Origin: Saprospiraceae bacterium
Lineage (GTDB): Bacteria; Bacteroidota; Bacteroidia; Chitinophagales; Saprospiraceae
Direction: 5' to 3'
Assembly (NCBI GenBank): GCA_020627965.1
Contig: JAHDFX010000040.1
Span: 1-35,385, forward strand
Length of the DNA: 35,385 nt
Of this stretch, positions 1 through 8,505 are shown piece by piece. The translations under genes were made by a program, and so were the position numbers. The notes under the pieces are model-generated. The model saw nothing but the letters and a program-made list of their open reading frames with translations. It did not search any database and was not told where the DNA came from. How positions within the stretch are numbered: position 1 is the stretch's first letter; each line of letters starts with the position of its first letter.

Positions 1-58
1 AATATTGTATTAACGATTTGAAAGAACAATTAAGTATTCATGAGCGAGTAGTAAGGGT

Positions 59-86
59 GCAAAGATAATCAATGTAAAATTAACAA
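59..86 (-). promoter_or_regulatory. Putative Bacteroidota-type promoter reading out of the window
   Basis: On the minus strand TATCTTTG (complement of 60-67, followed by C at 59) matches the TAnnTTTG -7 element of Bacteroidota sigma factors. A TTG triplet (complement of 84-86) lies 16 nt upstream, slightly shorter than the usual 17-23 nt. It would drive a leftward gene beyond position 1. No other sequence support. Confidence 0.4.
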
Positions 87-127
87 TTATATGCTAAAAC
101 ACACACTCAAACACAAGATGTACAACC

Positions 128-212
128 GGAGTAATATGGTTGTTTGCAGGCAGCCACTTTTTTCAAAGTGATAGAAGTTGGCTGCCATTTAAAAAATCAA
201 CCATAATACTCC
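128..212. repeat. Nested 85-bp imperfect hairpin in the leader region
   Basis: The outer arms at 128-142 and 198-212 are inverted repeats with one mismatch in 15. Inside are GGCAGCCA (149-156) with TGGCTGCC (179-186), and an innermost CACTTT/AAAGTG stem (155-160 and 165-170) that overlaps the first arm and is therefore an alternative fold. No T-run follows, so it is not an obvious terminator. It could be an RNA structure or a small palindromic repeat. Confidence 0.55.
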
Positions 213-293
213 AATACTTCTCTTGCCGAGAAATCATATTGGGACATATCCCGCAAAACAATATAAGACGATTCCCCTTTGTCCCAACCCTAC

Positions 294-319
294 CCGGCAG
301 TATCTAAGGGTACTGCCGG
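294..319. repeat. Perfect 9-bp inverted repeat
   Basis: CCGGCAGTA (294-302) and TACTGCCGG (311-319) are separated by 8 nt. The + strand continues with an A-rich tract rather than Ts, so it does not fit an intrinsic terminator for either strand well. It lies about 125 bp upstream of the first fibre-like gene and could be a regulator site or leader hairpin. Confidence 0.5.
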
Positions 320-444
320 ATAAAAAAACTGGTCTTTCAGAAATTTATTTTTTACAGGATATTCTGATTATGCCAAAAAGCATTTTATCAAAAACATGTA
401 TTTATATTTTATATCACTTATTTAACTGTTTAATAATTTAAACT

Positions 445-1542
445 ATGAAAATTTTAAAATTAAATTTAGTAATGCTGTCCCTTTTAATAACAGCAATAGC
501 ATGGGGACAAAACGTCAGCTTGCCTGCCGGTAGTGCAAACCCTAATAACGCCGGACAAAACAATGTTGCGCTTGGAGGTGAATCTCTTAGCGGTCTGGCA
601 GGAGGTATCTGGAATGTTGGTATCGGACAAAACACCGGTAAATCTACAATAGGTACTGGCTTCCCAAATCTTACCGGAAGCTTCAATACTTTCATTGGAG
701 GTAATGCAGGTAGAGATAACGTATCAGGTATTCGTAATATGTACCTGGGCTTGAATGCCGGTCGTAGTAGTAATGGAAGCGATAATATTTTTATTGGTAC
801 AAGATGCGGAGAGGAAATTGGTAGTACCTCTTTAGGAGTTCCTGATGTCAGCAATACTTTATTAATAGGAACTTCTCTAAGACTGGACGCACCTTTGATC
901 TACGGAGAAATGGTAAATAACCAGGTAGGTATTGGTACAAGCCAGGTAGGTGGCTACAGACTTGCTGTTGGCGGAAGCCTGGGTGTTCGAAGCGAGGCTC
1001 CTGATGAAAATACTTATTTGGATTTAAATGCCAGTAAAACTCAAGACTGGGCCAGCCAAATCAGATTTTTTGGTACTAATGGACTTCGTCATGTGATCGT
1101 AGATGACCAGGATAATAATCGCCTGATGATCAGACCCGGATTCGATGACAATACTGGTGCATTATCTATACTTCATATCAATGGTTCTACACTGGTGGGT
1201 AATGGATCTGTTTCAACACCTGAAGGTTATAAACTCTATGTAACGGAGGGCATCCTTACTGAAAAACTAAAAATTGCAGATGCTTCCGGTATAGATTGGG
1301 CAGACTATGTTTTCGAAGAAGACTACGACCGAAATACTACAGATGAGGTGGAAGCATTTATAAAGGCCAATAAACACTTACCTAATGTGCCTTCGGCAAA
1401 AGAAGTCAGTGAAAATGGTATTGATGTAGCAGAAATGGATGCGACCTTACTACGCCAGATCGAAGAGTTATGGCTACATGTTATTGAACTGAAGAAGGAA
1501 AATGAAGCTTTGAAAGCGGAAATGACTGAATTGAAGAAATAA
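445..1542 (+). CDS. Secreted fibre-like protein with YadA-style head repeats and coiled-coil tail (paralogue 1)
   Basis: A 365-residue protein with a signal peptide (residues 1-21, ending AWGQ). Residues about 38-121 carry degenerate repeats of the form N-x-x-hydrophobic-G-x-x-A/T-G, as in the beta-roll heads of YadA-like adhesins. A middle beta-rich part contains the phrases LIYGEMVNNQVGIGTS and GYRLAV common in Bacteroidota tail-fibre-like proteins. Residues 284-350 (DWADYVFEE, HLPNVPSAKEV, EMDATLLRQIEELWLH) form a conserved tail leading into a short heptad-rich end. No T9SS sorting domain is visible. The gene precedes an M43 protease by 57 bp, and a shorter paralogue precedes the next protease. 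A surface or matrix fibre, perhaps trimeric, is inferred; the biochemical role is unknown. Confidence 0.8.
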   Translation: MKILKLNLVMLSLLITAIAWGQNVSLPAGSANPNNAGQNNVALGGESLSGLAGGIWNVGIGQNTGKSTIGTGFPNLTGSFNTFIGGNAGRDNVSGIRNMYLGLNAGRSSNGSDNIFIGTRCGEEIGSTSLGVPDVSNTLLIGTSLRLDAPLIYGEMVNNQVGIGTSQVGGYRLAVGGSLGVRSEAPDENTYLDLNASKTQDWASQIRFFGTNGLRHVIVDDQDNNRLMIRPGFDDNTGALSILHINGSTLVGNGSVSTPEGYKLYVTEGILTEKLKIADASGIDWADYVFEEDYDRNTTDEVEAFIKANKHLPNVPSAKEVSENGIDVAEMDATLLRQIEELWLHVIELKKENEALKAEMTELKK

Positions 1543-1556
1543 TATTAACCACATAG

Positions 1557-1581
1557 AACTTTTCGGTTAACCGCAAAAGTT
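1557..1581. repeat. Intergenic palindrome between fibre gene and protease
   Basis: AACTTTT (1557-1563), a self-complementary CGGTTAACCG core (1564-1573) and AAAAGTT (1575-1581) form a hairpin with one bulged C. No T-run follows. It could attenuate read-through or stabilise the upstream mRNA end. Confidence 0.5.
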
Positions 1582-1599
1582 TCTACTAAATTATCTCTT

Positions 1600-3066
1600 A
1601 TGAAATATGAAAGTATTAAAAAATATATAAAAACAAATCGGCACTATATATACCTACTAGCAGGACTGATTACGTTTTTTATACATACAGAAAATACCAT
1701 TGCCCAGACCTTCTGTCTGACACCTGAATCTACCAATAATGCTAGTTTTGAAAATGATATACAGAACTTAAACGCAATGGGTCCATTTTATCTGAAAATA
1801 TATGTCCATGTTATCAGAAATGGTCAGGGAATGGGTGGTCAGAGCGAACAAGATGTATATGATGCTCTTGCTTTTTTGGATCAGGATTTTACCGCTCATG
1901 ATATATTTTTTATCTGGGATTGTCAGATAGATTATATTGATGATGATGGCTGGTATGCAGGTCCAGCAGACGGCATATTCAATGTTAATAATCATTTCGA
2001 TGGAATTGATATTTACTTATTCCCTGCTGATATAGCTGCTACAGGAGGAAGAGCAAATGGTGTGGGCAGTTCTTCAGAATTTTGGGTATCAGGCACATGG
2101 GACGGTATTCCCGTAGCTCAGTCGCACATCATTTCTCACGAGATGGGACACGTCATAAATTTATGGCATACTCATCATGGATGCGAATCAGGGGGAATAT
2201 GGGAAGCTCCCGATGGTTCTAATTGCTCAACTGCCGGAGATTTTGTGTGTGACACACCAGCAGATCCATTCATGCAGTTTGACGTTGATCCGATTACTTG
2301 CGAATGGAGTGGAGTTGCCTACTGCTCTCCCCCAGAACCAGCAAGTAGTTATAATCCGGATGAAGCAGTTATCATGGCTTATACTTATCCTGCTTGTATG
2401 AGTTATTTTACCGAAGGACAAGGCAGAAGAATGCGAAATTCTATAGAGAGTCTCCCTTACCTACAAGCTACGCTGACTACCGATCCACAGGGAGATTGTC
2501 TTGACAATAGTGAAGGCTGTGAATCGGATCTAACACTCAACGGTATAATTGACGGCGGTCTTTACGAAGCAGCCAATACCATTACTTCTACAGGAACCAT
2601 AGCCACTGCTCAATCGGTCACGTATCAGGCAGGAAATTCTATACTTCTGGAAGATGTATTTTTCGGAGATGGTAAAAACGGTTCCGTCTTCCTGGGTACA
2701 ATAGAAGAATGTACCAGTGGCTTTACCGGCAGTCCTGCAGGTAGTAGCCTTGTGCAAAAGCCTGCCAGTGCAGTTCCTCAACAGACTGGTGTAGAAATGC
2801 CTTTCTCTATCAGAAACTATCCTAATCCTTTTGTCAGAGAAACCACCATCGAGTTTATACTGGAACACGACGCTCCAACTACCTTGATCATATTTGACGC
2901 CATGGGTCAGCAATTGGAGACTCTGATCGACCGGGAACAGCGACTTAAAGGAACACACCAAGTGATCTTTGACGGTCGTGATTACCCTGCGGGTATGTAC
3001 TACTATACTTTACAGGTCGGAAATCAGGTAACAACAGACAAAATGATACTGATGAGAAATCCGTAA
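1600..3066 (+). CDS. Secreted M43-like (cytophagalysin/pappalysin) zinc metalloprotease with T9SS sorting domain
   Basis: A 488-residue extracellular endopeptidase candidate. The N-terminus has a membrane-type signal (hydrophobic stretch about 16-30, AQ cleavage near 36). The zinc site HEMGHVINLWH is at residues 180-190, with Glu181 as general base. Asn187 stands where most M43 enzymes have Gly, an alternative allowed in metzincins. The Met-turn is IMAY (Met259), followed by the family-typical FTEGQGRRM. Several Cys pairs (C194, C209, C217, C234, C242, C266) suggest disulfides. Residues about 312-371 are a beta module (LTLNG..GLYEA..TI.S.GTI...VTYQAG.SILLE) shared with the subtilase downstream. 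Residues 403-488 are a type A T9SS C-terminal domain (NYPNPF...TTIEF...PAGMYYYTL). Export through T9SS follows from that domain. Confidence 0.92.
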   Translation: MKYESIKKYIKTNRHYIYLLAGLITFFIHTENTIAQTFCLTPESTNNASFENDIQNLNAMGPFYLKIYVHVIRNGQGMGGQSEQDVYDALAFLDQDFTAHDIFFIWDCQIDYIDDDGWYAGPADGIFNVNNHFDGIDIYLFPADIAATGGRANGVGSSSEFWVSGTWDGIPVAQSHIISHEMGHVINLWHTHHGCESGGIWEAPDGSNCSTAGDFVCDTPADPFMQFDVDPITCEWSGVAYCSPPEPASSYNPDEAVIMAYTYPACMSYFTEGQGRRMRNSIESLPYLQATLTTDPQGDCLDNSEGCESDLTLNGIIDGGLYEAANTITSTGTIATAQSVTYQAGNSILLEDVFFGDGKNGSVFLGTIEECTSGFTGSPAGSSLVQKPASAVPQQTGVEMPFSIRNYPNPFVRETTIEFILEHDAPTTLIIFDAMGQQLETLIDREQRLKGTHQVIFDGRDYPAGMYYYTLQVGNQVTTDKMILMRNP

Positions 3067-3097
3067 CGAGTCCTCCCTTATTACCAAGACCAATACA

Positions 3098-3128
3098 GGA
3101 GCTGATTCCCTTACAGGGAATCGGCTCC
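3098..3128 (+). terminator. Rho-independent terminator after the M43 protease
   Basis: GGAGCTGATTCCC (3098-3110) and GGGAATCGGCTCC (3116-3128) form a 13-bp stem with one G-U-type mismatch and a 5-nt loop, 31 bp after the stop codon. The following CTTTAGAGCCTTTT is only moderately T-rich. Confidence 0.7.
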
Positions 3129-3271
3129 CTTTAGAGCCTTTTATCAATTTTATATCAATATCAGAGACAAGCAGGGCATCATTTACAAACAGAGAAAATG
3201 ATCTTGATGAATCATCCCTAACCGTCCTGATTTATAACAACTATTTAATAATTTATTAAACAATTTTTACT

Positions 3272-4132
3272 ATGAAACAGATCACATTTTTTTTAATGAT
3301 GCTTTTGGTGTCAATTGGACTAGATGCACAGACACCTACTAACCTAGGAACAGACTCAGGTACACTTGGTAACTATGGGACTTATATCGGACAAAGTGCT
3401 GGTAAAAAGACGACCACAGACGGAATAAATAATACATTTTTAGGAACCAGTGCAGGGGCCTTTAATACGACTGGTGATGAGAATACCTACTTAGGTACAC
3501 TAGCTGGCGGATTTAGCCAGACAGGAAGTCGTAATCTATTTCTGGGTGCCAGAGCAGGTATGGGTAATCAGGGAAGTGGTAATGTTTTTATTGGCTATTC
3601 TGCTGGAATTACTTATGAAGCTGTAAGCAATAAACTGTACATAGCCAATTCAAATACCTATACTGATTCTCCACTCGTATATGGTGATTTTTCGCAAGAA
3701 TATCTTGGTATTGCTATAGATCCTGCTACTGATATTCCTGGCACTGGTGCTAATTATGGCTTATATGTAGGCAAAGGTATTCTTACGAAAAAAGTAAAAG
3801 TAGCTAATCCAGGCAGCGTAGATTGGGCTGATTATGTATTTGAAGAAAATTATGACCTGAACAGTCTGGAAGAAGTAGAGCAATTTGTAAAAACCAATAA
3901 ACACTTACCTAATGTTCCTTCTGCAAAAGAAGTCAACGAAAATGGTGTAGATATGGTAGAAATGGACGCTACACTACTCCGTCAAATTGAAGAGCTATGG
4001 TTGCATATCATTGAAATGAAAAAAGAAAATAAAGCATCCAAAGAGGAAATTGCTGAAATGCAGGAAGAAATTGCTGAATTACAAGAAAAGAACGAGGCAT
4101 TAAAAGAAGAGATTGCCGAATTAGAAAAATAA
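3272..4132 (+). CDS. Secreted fibre-like protein with YadA-style head repeats and coiled-coil tail (paralogue 2)
   Basis: A 286-residue protein with a signal peptide (1-20, ending LDAQ). Residues 36-112 hold four clear 22-23-residue repeats of the type N-T-F-L-G-x-x-A-G-x-x-x-x-T-G-x-x, more regular than in the upstream paralogue. The phrase LVYGDF...LGI and residues 174-250 (DWADYVFEENYD, HLPNVPSAKEV, EMDATLLRQIEELWLH) are nearly identical to the paralogue. The end (229-286) is a long Glu/Lys-rich coiled coil with EEIAE repeats. It lacks the middle domain of the 365-residue copy and has no T9SS domain. It lies 46 bp upstream of the subtilase gene, repeating the fibre-then-protease order. The function is inferred as a trimeric surface or matrix fibre. 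Confidence 0.8.
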   Translation: MKQITFFLMMLLVSIGLDAQTPTNLGTDSGTLGNYGTYIGQSAGKKTTTDGINNTFLGTSAGAFNTTGDENTYLGTLAGGFSQTGSRNLFLGARAGMGNQGSGNVFIGYSAGITYEAVSNKLYIANSNTYTDSPLVYGDFSQEYLGIAIDPATDIPGTGANYGLYVGKGILTKKVKVANPGSVDWADYVFEENYDLNSLEEVEQFVKTNKHLPNVPSAKEVNENGVDMVEMDATLLRQIEELWLHIIEMKKENKASKEEIAEMQEEIAELQEKNEALKEEIAELEK

Positions 4133-4178
4133 TTTTTGAGCACAGGTTCTTTTATAAGAATCGCAACATTGAAATATT

Positions 4179-6554
4179 ATGAAAAAATATATTTTATTGC
4201 TATCAGCCTGTCTCTTATTTATTTCTTCAGCTTCTTTTGCGCTTGAAAACAGCAATGATGAAGATACACAAATATCTAAGGATAAACGAGAGACATACTT
4301 TTACTACTACAAGGGAGAAAAGAAGGCTCTCGAACTCAACCCCAATTATATTTTTGTTTCGGGTACAGATGTCAACAGTATTCAAAGAGCTAATTTAGGA
4401 ACATTGATCTCTGTAAAAAGTATTCCGAATGTCCAGCAAGATCAGACAAGTCAGCAATTACTCAAACCCAATAATTTCGTAGAAAAAAATCCCGTTAAAT
4501 ATTGGGCTGAAATAGAACTATCTCAAAAATATTCACAAGAAGAGTATCTTGAGAAGATAGAGGAATTAAAATCAAGTACAAATCTGACAGTCGCTCCTTA
4601 TTTTGATTGCGGAGAAGGCGAAGCCTTTGGTGTATCGAATTACTTCTATGTAAAACTAAAAACACCAGACGACTTCAATGCCTTACTTAAGCAAGCTGCC
4701 GTTCACAAAGTAGAGTTGGTTGGGTATAATAAGTTCATGCCTTTATGGTTTACTTTGAGTACTACGCCACAATCACAAGATGCAGTAAAAACAGCAAATT
4801 TATTCTATGAAACAGGCTTATTCCAATATGCCAGTCCAAGCTTTATCGTTGACATAGAATTCGACGGAGCAGCTTATCAGAATGGTATGGAATTAACACC
4901 TGATGACCCTTATTATCCAAGCCAATGGCACTTGAATAATACAGGGCAGGATGGAGGAGTAGCCGGGATTGATATCAAAGCTGAAGGTGCCTGGGACATT
5001 ACGTTGGGAGATGGTATTAATATCGCAATCGTTGACTCTGGATTCGAAGCAGACCATCCTGATTTGGCTGACAATAATGTAGGAGATGGTTATGATACAG
5101 ATACAGGAACGAGCCCTACAGCAGTTTGGGGAAGACATGGTACGGCTTGTGCTGGAATAGCTGCAGCAAAAGGTAACAATGATACTGGTGTTACCGGAGT
5201 TGCTCCAAACAGTGGTTTAATATCTGTTAGCCAATCGTTCAACAATGGTCTTAATAGTATATCGCAGATGGCAGATGGTATTAGCTGGGCCTGGCAGAAT
5301 GGTGCTGATGTCATTAGCAACTCGTGGAACACCAATGTTTCATCTTGTGGTATACTACAATGTGAACTAGTAGAGGATGCTATAAACAATGCACTCCTTA
5401 ATGGAAGAAACGGACTCGGCTCAGTGGTCGTATTTTCCAGCGGTAATGACAATATCAATGGGGCTAACTTCCCAAGTAATAGCAACCCTTTGATTTTGTG
5501 TGTTGGAGCTATTGACAAATGTGGAATTAGGTCGGGAAGAACAGACATTGTTCCAGAATCTTGTGATCCCTGGTGTACTGGTTGCAAACCCGGAAGTAGC
5601 TACGGTACTCCTTTAGATGTAGTGGCAGGAGGAACAAATGTACTTACTACAGATAGAGTAGGTGGTCAAGGCTATAATCCTCCAGAATCGGGTACTGGTC
5701 ATCCAGATACAGATTATGCGTTTTTTGGTGGCACTTCAGCAGCTTGCCCAATGGTAGCCGGGGTAACAGCACTTGTACTAAGTGCCAATCCCGATCTTAC
5801 GGTACAACAGGTAAACGATATTATCGAACAGTCTGCTCAGAAAATAAGACAGGATGTATATACTTATTCTTCTACGGGAGGTCGTCCGAATGGTGACTGG
5901 AATAATGAACTGGGTTATGGACTTGTAGATGCTCATCAGGCAGTATTACTGGCACAATCATTAATCCCGGACTGCCAGCCGAACATAGTTCATACAGGTA
6001 CCATAAACTCCGGGCTTTATGAAGCGATCTATACAGTCAATTCTACCGCAACTATAGGCGATAATCAAGATGTTACTTATCATGCAGGTGAGCATATTCT
6101 CCTGGAAAGCGTATTTGTTGCGGATGCTGGCAATGGTTCTTTGTTTCTAGCAGAAATTTCGGATTGTAGCAGTAATCTCACCAATCCTACAAATAACATG
6201 GTGCAACAAACAGAAGATGTTTTTTATGATTATGCGGAAGCCGGAACAACATCCTCAATCTCTCTTGTAGAAAACACAAGCATTACTACCGATGCACTTG
6301 CCATAAACAATTATCCTGATCCATTTACTGGTCAGACTACTATAGCATTTGACTTACCGGAAGATACAGAAGTAACGCTCTTCATTTCTGATGTCACTGG
6401 TAAACAGATCGCATTATTATCCAATAAACAGAATCTGTTAAAAGGTGGTCATCAAATTACTTTCGACGGAAATCCTTATCCAGCAGGCATATATTATTAC
6501 ACTATTCAAGCTGGAAATCATATAGAAACGAAGAAGATGATTCTGATGAAATAA
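4179..6554 (+). CDS. Secreted S8 subtilisin-like serine protease with T9SS sorting domain
   Basis: A 791-residue exported protease. The signal peptide is residues 1-21. Residues 22-235 form an N-terminal region probably acting as a propeptide. The peptidase S8 domain runs about 245-580, with Asp286 (IVDSGFEADHPDL), His320 (GRHGTACAGIAAA), oxyanion Asn423 (SSGND) and nucleophile Ser520 (GGTSAACPMVAG), so the triad is complete. A beta module at about 600-665 (GTINSGLYEA..TVNSTATI...VTYHAGEHILLESVF) is paralogous to the one in the M43 protease. The C-terminus (about 705-791, INNYPDPF...TTIAF...PAGIYYYTIQAGN) is a type A T9SS sorting domain. It follows the second fibre-like gene closely and is probably cotranscribed with it. 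Confidence 0.95.
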   Translation: MKKYILLLSACLLFISSASFALENSNDEDTQISKDKRETYFYYYKGEKKALELNPNYIFVSGTDVNSIQRANLGTLISVKSIPNVQQDQTSQQLLKPNNFVEKNPVKYWAEIELSQKYSQEEYLEKIEELKSSTNLTVAPYFDCGEGEAFGVSNYFYVKLKTPDDFNALLKQAAVHKVELVGYNKFMPLWFTLSTTPQSQDAVKTANLFYETGLFQYASPSFIVDIEFDGAAYQNGMELTPDDPYYPSQWHLNNTGQDGGVAGIDIKAEGAWDITLGDGINIAIVDSGFEADHPDLADNNVGDGYDTDTGTSPTAVWGRHGTACAGIAAAKGNNDTGVTGVAPNSGLISVSQSFNNGLNSISQMADGISWAWQNGADVISNSWNTNVSSCGILQCELVEDAINNALLNGRNGLGSVVVFSSGNDNINGANFPSNSNPLILCVGAIDKCGIRSGRTDIVPESCDPWCTGCKPGSSYGTPLDVVAGGTNVLTTDRVGGQGYNPPESGTGHPDTDYAFFGGTSAACPMVAGVTALVLSANPDLTVQQVNDIIEQSAQKIRQDVYTYSSTGGRPNGDWNNELGYGLVDAHQAVLLAQSLIPDCQPNIVHTGTINSGLYEAIYTVNSTATIGDNQDVTYHAGEHILLESVFVADAGNGSLFLAEISDCSSNLTNPTNNMVQQTEDVFYDYAEAGTTSSISLVENTSITTDALAINNYPDPFTGQTTIAFDLPEDTEVTLFISDVTGKQIALLSNKQNLLKGGHQITFDGNPYPAGIYYYTIQAGNHIETKKMILMK

Positions 6555-6581
6555 GGTTCATTAAGCTATGTTGTTAGAAGT

Positions 6582-6614
6582 AGCCGGGTTTGCCATTATG
6601 GGGCAGATCCGGCT
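6582..6614 (+). terminator. Terminator between subtilase and convergent LysM gene
   Basis: AGCCGG and CCGGCT arms, extended inward by TTTGCC/GGCAGA with wobble pairs, form a hairpin 28 bp after the subtilase stop. The + strand continues CATTTATTTTAAT. The convergent gene ends just beyond, so the hairpin may serve both directions. Confidence 0.65.
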
Positions 6615-6622
6615 CATTTATT

Positions 6623-7531
6623 TTAATCTAAGTACACCAAATTTACATAAAACCTGGGATCTAAAGCGCCAAGTCCTCTTGCTGCATCCGTTGAAAGCAC
6701 TGCAATTACTGTTTGGTCATAGCCTACCTTTGGAACCCGTCCGATAACCTTGGCATAAATCGTTTGCTTATTCATAGGGTTAGTGATTTTTACAATCGTA
6801 TTGAGTGGTGCTTTTCTATGTAAACAAAACAAATTGCCTGTAATCTGTGAACCATCTCTATGCTTCCAGGCAGCAACACCTTTTTGAGCATGAACTTCTC
6901 TTTTCAGACTACGGGTCAGGTAGTTTTCCTTCAGTCGGTCACTAGCTTCAAAGATCGGTGCATTGGGTCCTTCATATTTTGGCTTGACTTGTGCCAGTCC
7001 GTATACACTCATCCAACCAATCAGCACAGTATCACCAACACCAAGTATATCATTTTTTATTTGAGGGTTGTGTAATCGAAACAAGGCTGGTGCTGTTTTG
7101 GTATATACCTTAGAGATACGATATACGGTTTCTCCTCTTCTAACCTGATAATAAATAGGTACATTCAAACGGTCATTAAATGTACTGTCTCGTACCCTTT
7201 TGATGGCAGGCGCTGCAATTGGAATTTTGATTGTTTTTTTATTGGAAAGCCCTTCTTCTAAAGCAGGGTTATGATATTTTAGCATACTCATACTTACCTT
7301 GTAATATTTGGATATGCTGTATAGAGTCTGTCCTTGTTTTACAGGATGATATATAAACTTCTGTCCATCTTCTCCGACTGTCATCATTAGCGTATCATTA
7401 GGGCTAAGAAGTTCGTAGGTTCTGCCAGTTGGCGAAGGTATTTGCTGAGCATACATTTGAACACTGATACAAAAAAGCAATGTTAGAATATAGCTAAGTA
7501 TTAGAATGAAGTGGGCTATTGATTTATTCAT
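6623..7531 (-). CDS. Exported LysM-repeat protein with RlpA-like C-terminal domain
   Basis: A 302-residue cell-envelope protein when started at the ATG complementary to 7529-7531. This start is preferred because it places a signal peptide at the N-terminus (MNKSIAHFILILSYILTLLF, cut near QMYAQ). The open frame extends 31 codons further upstream without signal-like character. Two LysM motifs occur at about 61-105 (VKQGQTLYSISKYYKVS) and 127-171 (VRRGETVYRISKVYTKT), which bind peptidoglycan glycans. The last 85 residues (KAPLNTIVKITNPMNKQTIYAKVIGRVP) resemble a double-psi beta-barrel of the RlpA type. It is divergent from kdsB, sharing a 136-bp promoter region. It is probably a peptidoglycan-associated factor; enzymatic activity is not evident. 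Confidence 0.85.
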   Translation of the reverse strand: MNKSIAHFILILSYILTLLFCISVQMYAQQIPSPTGRTYELLSPNDTLMMTVGEDGQKFIYHPVKQGQTLYSISKYYKVSMSMLKYHNPALEEGLSNKKTIKIPIAAPAIKRVRDSTFNDRLNVPIYYQVRRGETVYRISKVYTKTAPALFRLHNPQIKNDILGVGDTVLIGWMSVYGLAQVKPKYEGPNAPIFEASDRLKENYLTRSLKREVHAQKGVAAWKHRDGSQITGNLFCLHRKAPLNTIVKITNPMNKQTIYAKVIGRVPKVGYDQTVIAVLSTDAARGLGALDPRFYVNLVYLD

Positions 7532-7667
7532 ATCTTCAAAATTTATTGTAAAATTACACATTGCAAAATCATTGCCATAACTTTGTTGGTAATGCTTCGC
7601 ATTGGGTTGAAAGTTTATTATCATCTGAGGATCAATTTTTTACCTAAAACAAATAGACTTTGTAAAT

Positions 7668-8411
7668 ATGAAAACCAGCATAATTATACCTGCTCGCTAT
7701 GCCTCTACCCGTTTTCCAGGCAAACCTCTGATCGATATTCGGGGCAAGGCTATGATTCAACGTGTATACGAACAAGCAAGTCTGTGCAAATTGGCTGACT
7801 CTGTCATTGTAGCTACAGACGATGAACGCATTTTCGAGCATGTAAAGCCCTTTGGCAAAGTCATGATGACCAGCAGCACCCATAGTACAGGGACTGAGCG
7901 CTGTGCAGAACTGGCTCAACAATTAGACGCAGACCTCATCATTAATGTACAGGGAGATGAACCGTTTTTACATCCTGAGCAGGTGGATACCCTGATCCGT
8001 TTTATGATTGAGCATAAAGAATTTAGTATTGGTACATTGGCAAAATCCATTGCACATCTGGAAGAATTGAATAGTCCGCATACAGTAAAAGTGGTTTTCA
8101 ACGGGCTTCATGAAGCTATATATTTCAGTCGCCATGCCATCCCTTTTTTGCGGGATAAAAAGACGGACAATCCTTTAAAACAACACACATTTTATAAACA
8201 CATTGGCATGTATGCCTATCATAGAAAAACACTGCTTGGAATAGCTGGCCTCTCTCCTACTCCACTCGAACAGGCAGAAAGTTTGGAACAACTCCGTTGG
8301 TTGGAAAACGGGATAGGTATCGGTATCACAGAGACAACACATGAGAGCGTAAGCATAGATACGCCGGAAGATCTTGAAATGGCTTTGGAGCTATTCAACG
8401 ACAGATATTAA
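7668..8411 (+). CDS. kdsB: 3-deoxy-manno-octulosonate cytidylyltransferase (CMP-KDO synthetase)
   Basis: This cytoplasmic enzyme activates KDO with CTP to CMP-KDO and pyrophosphate for attachment to lipid A, an essential step of LPS inner-core synthesis. The 247-residue length equals typical KdsB (about 245-255). Visible motifs are the nucleotide-binding PARYASTRFPGKPL (8-21), TGTERCAE (74-81), NVQGDEPF (93-100) with metal-binding Asp98, KHIGMYAY, the EQAESLEQLRWLENG stretch and the metal-ligand SIDTPEDLE near 229-237. All key residues are present. Its presence shows a Gram-negative outer membrane. It is separate from other LPS genes in this window. Confidence 0.96.
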   Translation: MKTSIIIPARYASTRFPGKPLIDIRGKAMIQRVYEQASLCKLADSVIVATDDERIFEHVKPFGKVMMTSSTHSTGTERCAELAQQLDADLIINVQGDEPFLHPEQVDTLIRFMIEHKEFSIGTLAKSIAHLEELNSPHTVKVVFNGLHEAIYFSRHAIPFLRDKKTDNPLKQHTFYKHIGMYAYHRKTLLGIAGLSPTPLEQAESLEQLRWLENGIGIGITETTHESVSIDTPEDLEMALELFNDRY

Positions 8412-8415
8412 TAAA

Positions 8416-8493
8416 ATGAATTTACTACATAAATATATAGAAGAGAAAATCCGGCTGACACCTGATTTGAAAAAGTCCATTGAATTTAAATAG
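8416..8493 (+). pseudogene. Tiny 25-codon ORF, possibly the head of a lost Crp/Fnr-family gene
   Basis: ATG at 8416 opens 25 codons (MNLLHKYIEEKIRLTPDLKK...) ending in TAG at 8491, four bases after the kdsB stop. The amphipathic opening resembles the first residues of many Bacteroidota cyclic-nucleotide-binding Crp/Fnr regulators, whose N-termini often read like this before the cNMP-binding barrel. No continuation is visible in any frame before the convergent gene. It may equally be a chance ORF or a small peptide; the assignment is weak. Confidence 0.2.
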
Positions 8494-8505
8494 AGATGAG
8501 AAAGT

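Noticed and set aside
223-441. 72-codon + strand ORF before the first fibre gene
   Set aside because: It runs through the 294-319 inverted repeat, has no domain-like pattern and no signal; composition is that of intergenic DNA.
438-854. 138-codon minus-strand ORF opposite the first fibre gene
   Set aside because: It is a shadow of the repetitive Gly/Asn-rich coding strand, with Pro/Leu-rich low-complexity translation.
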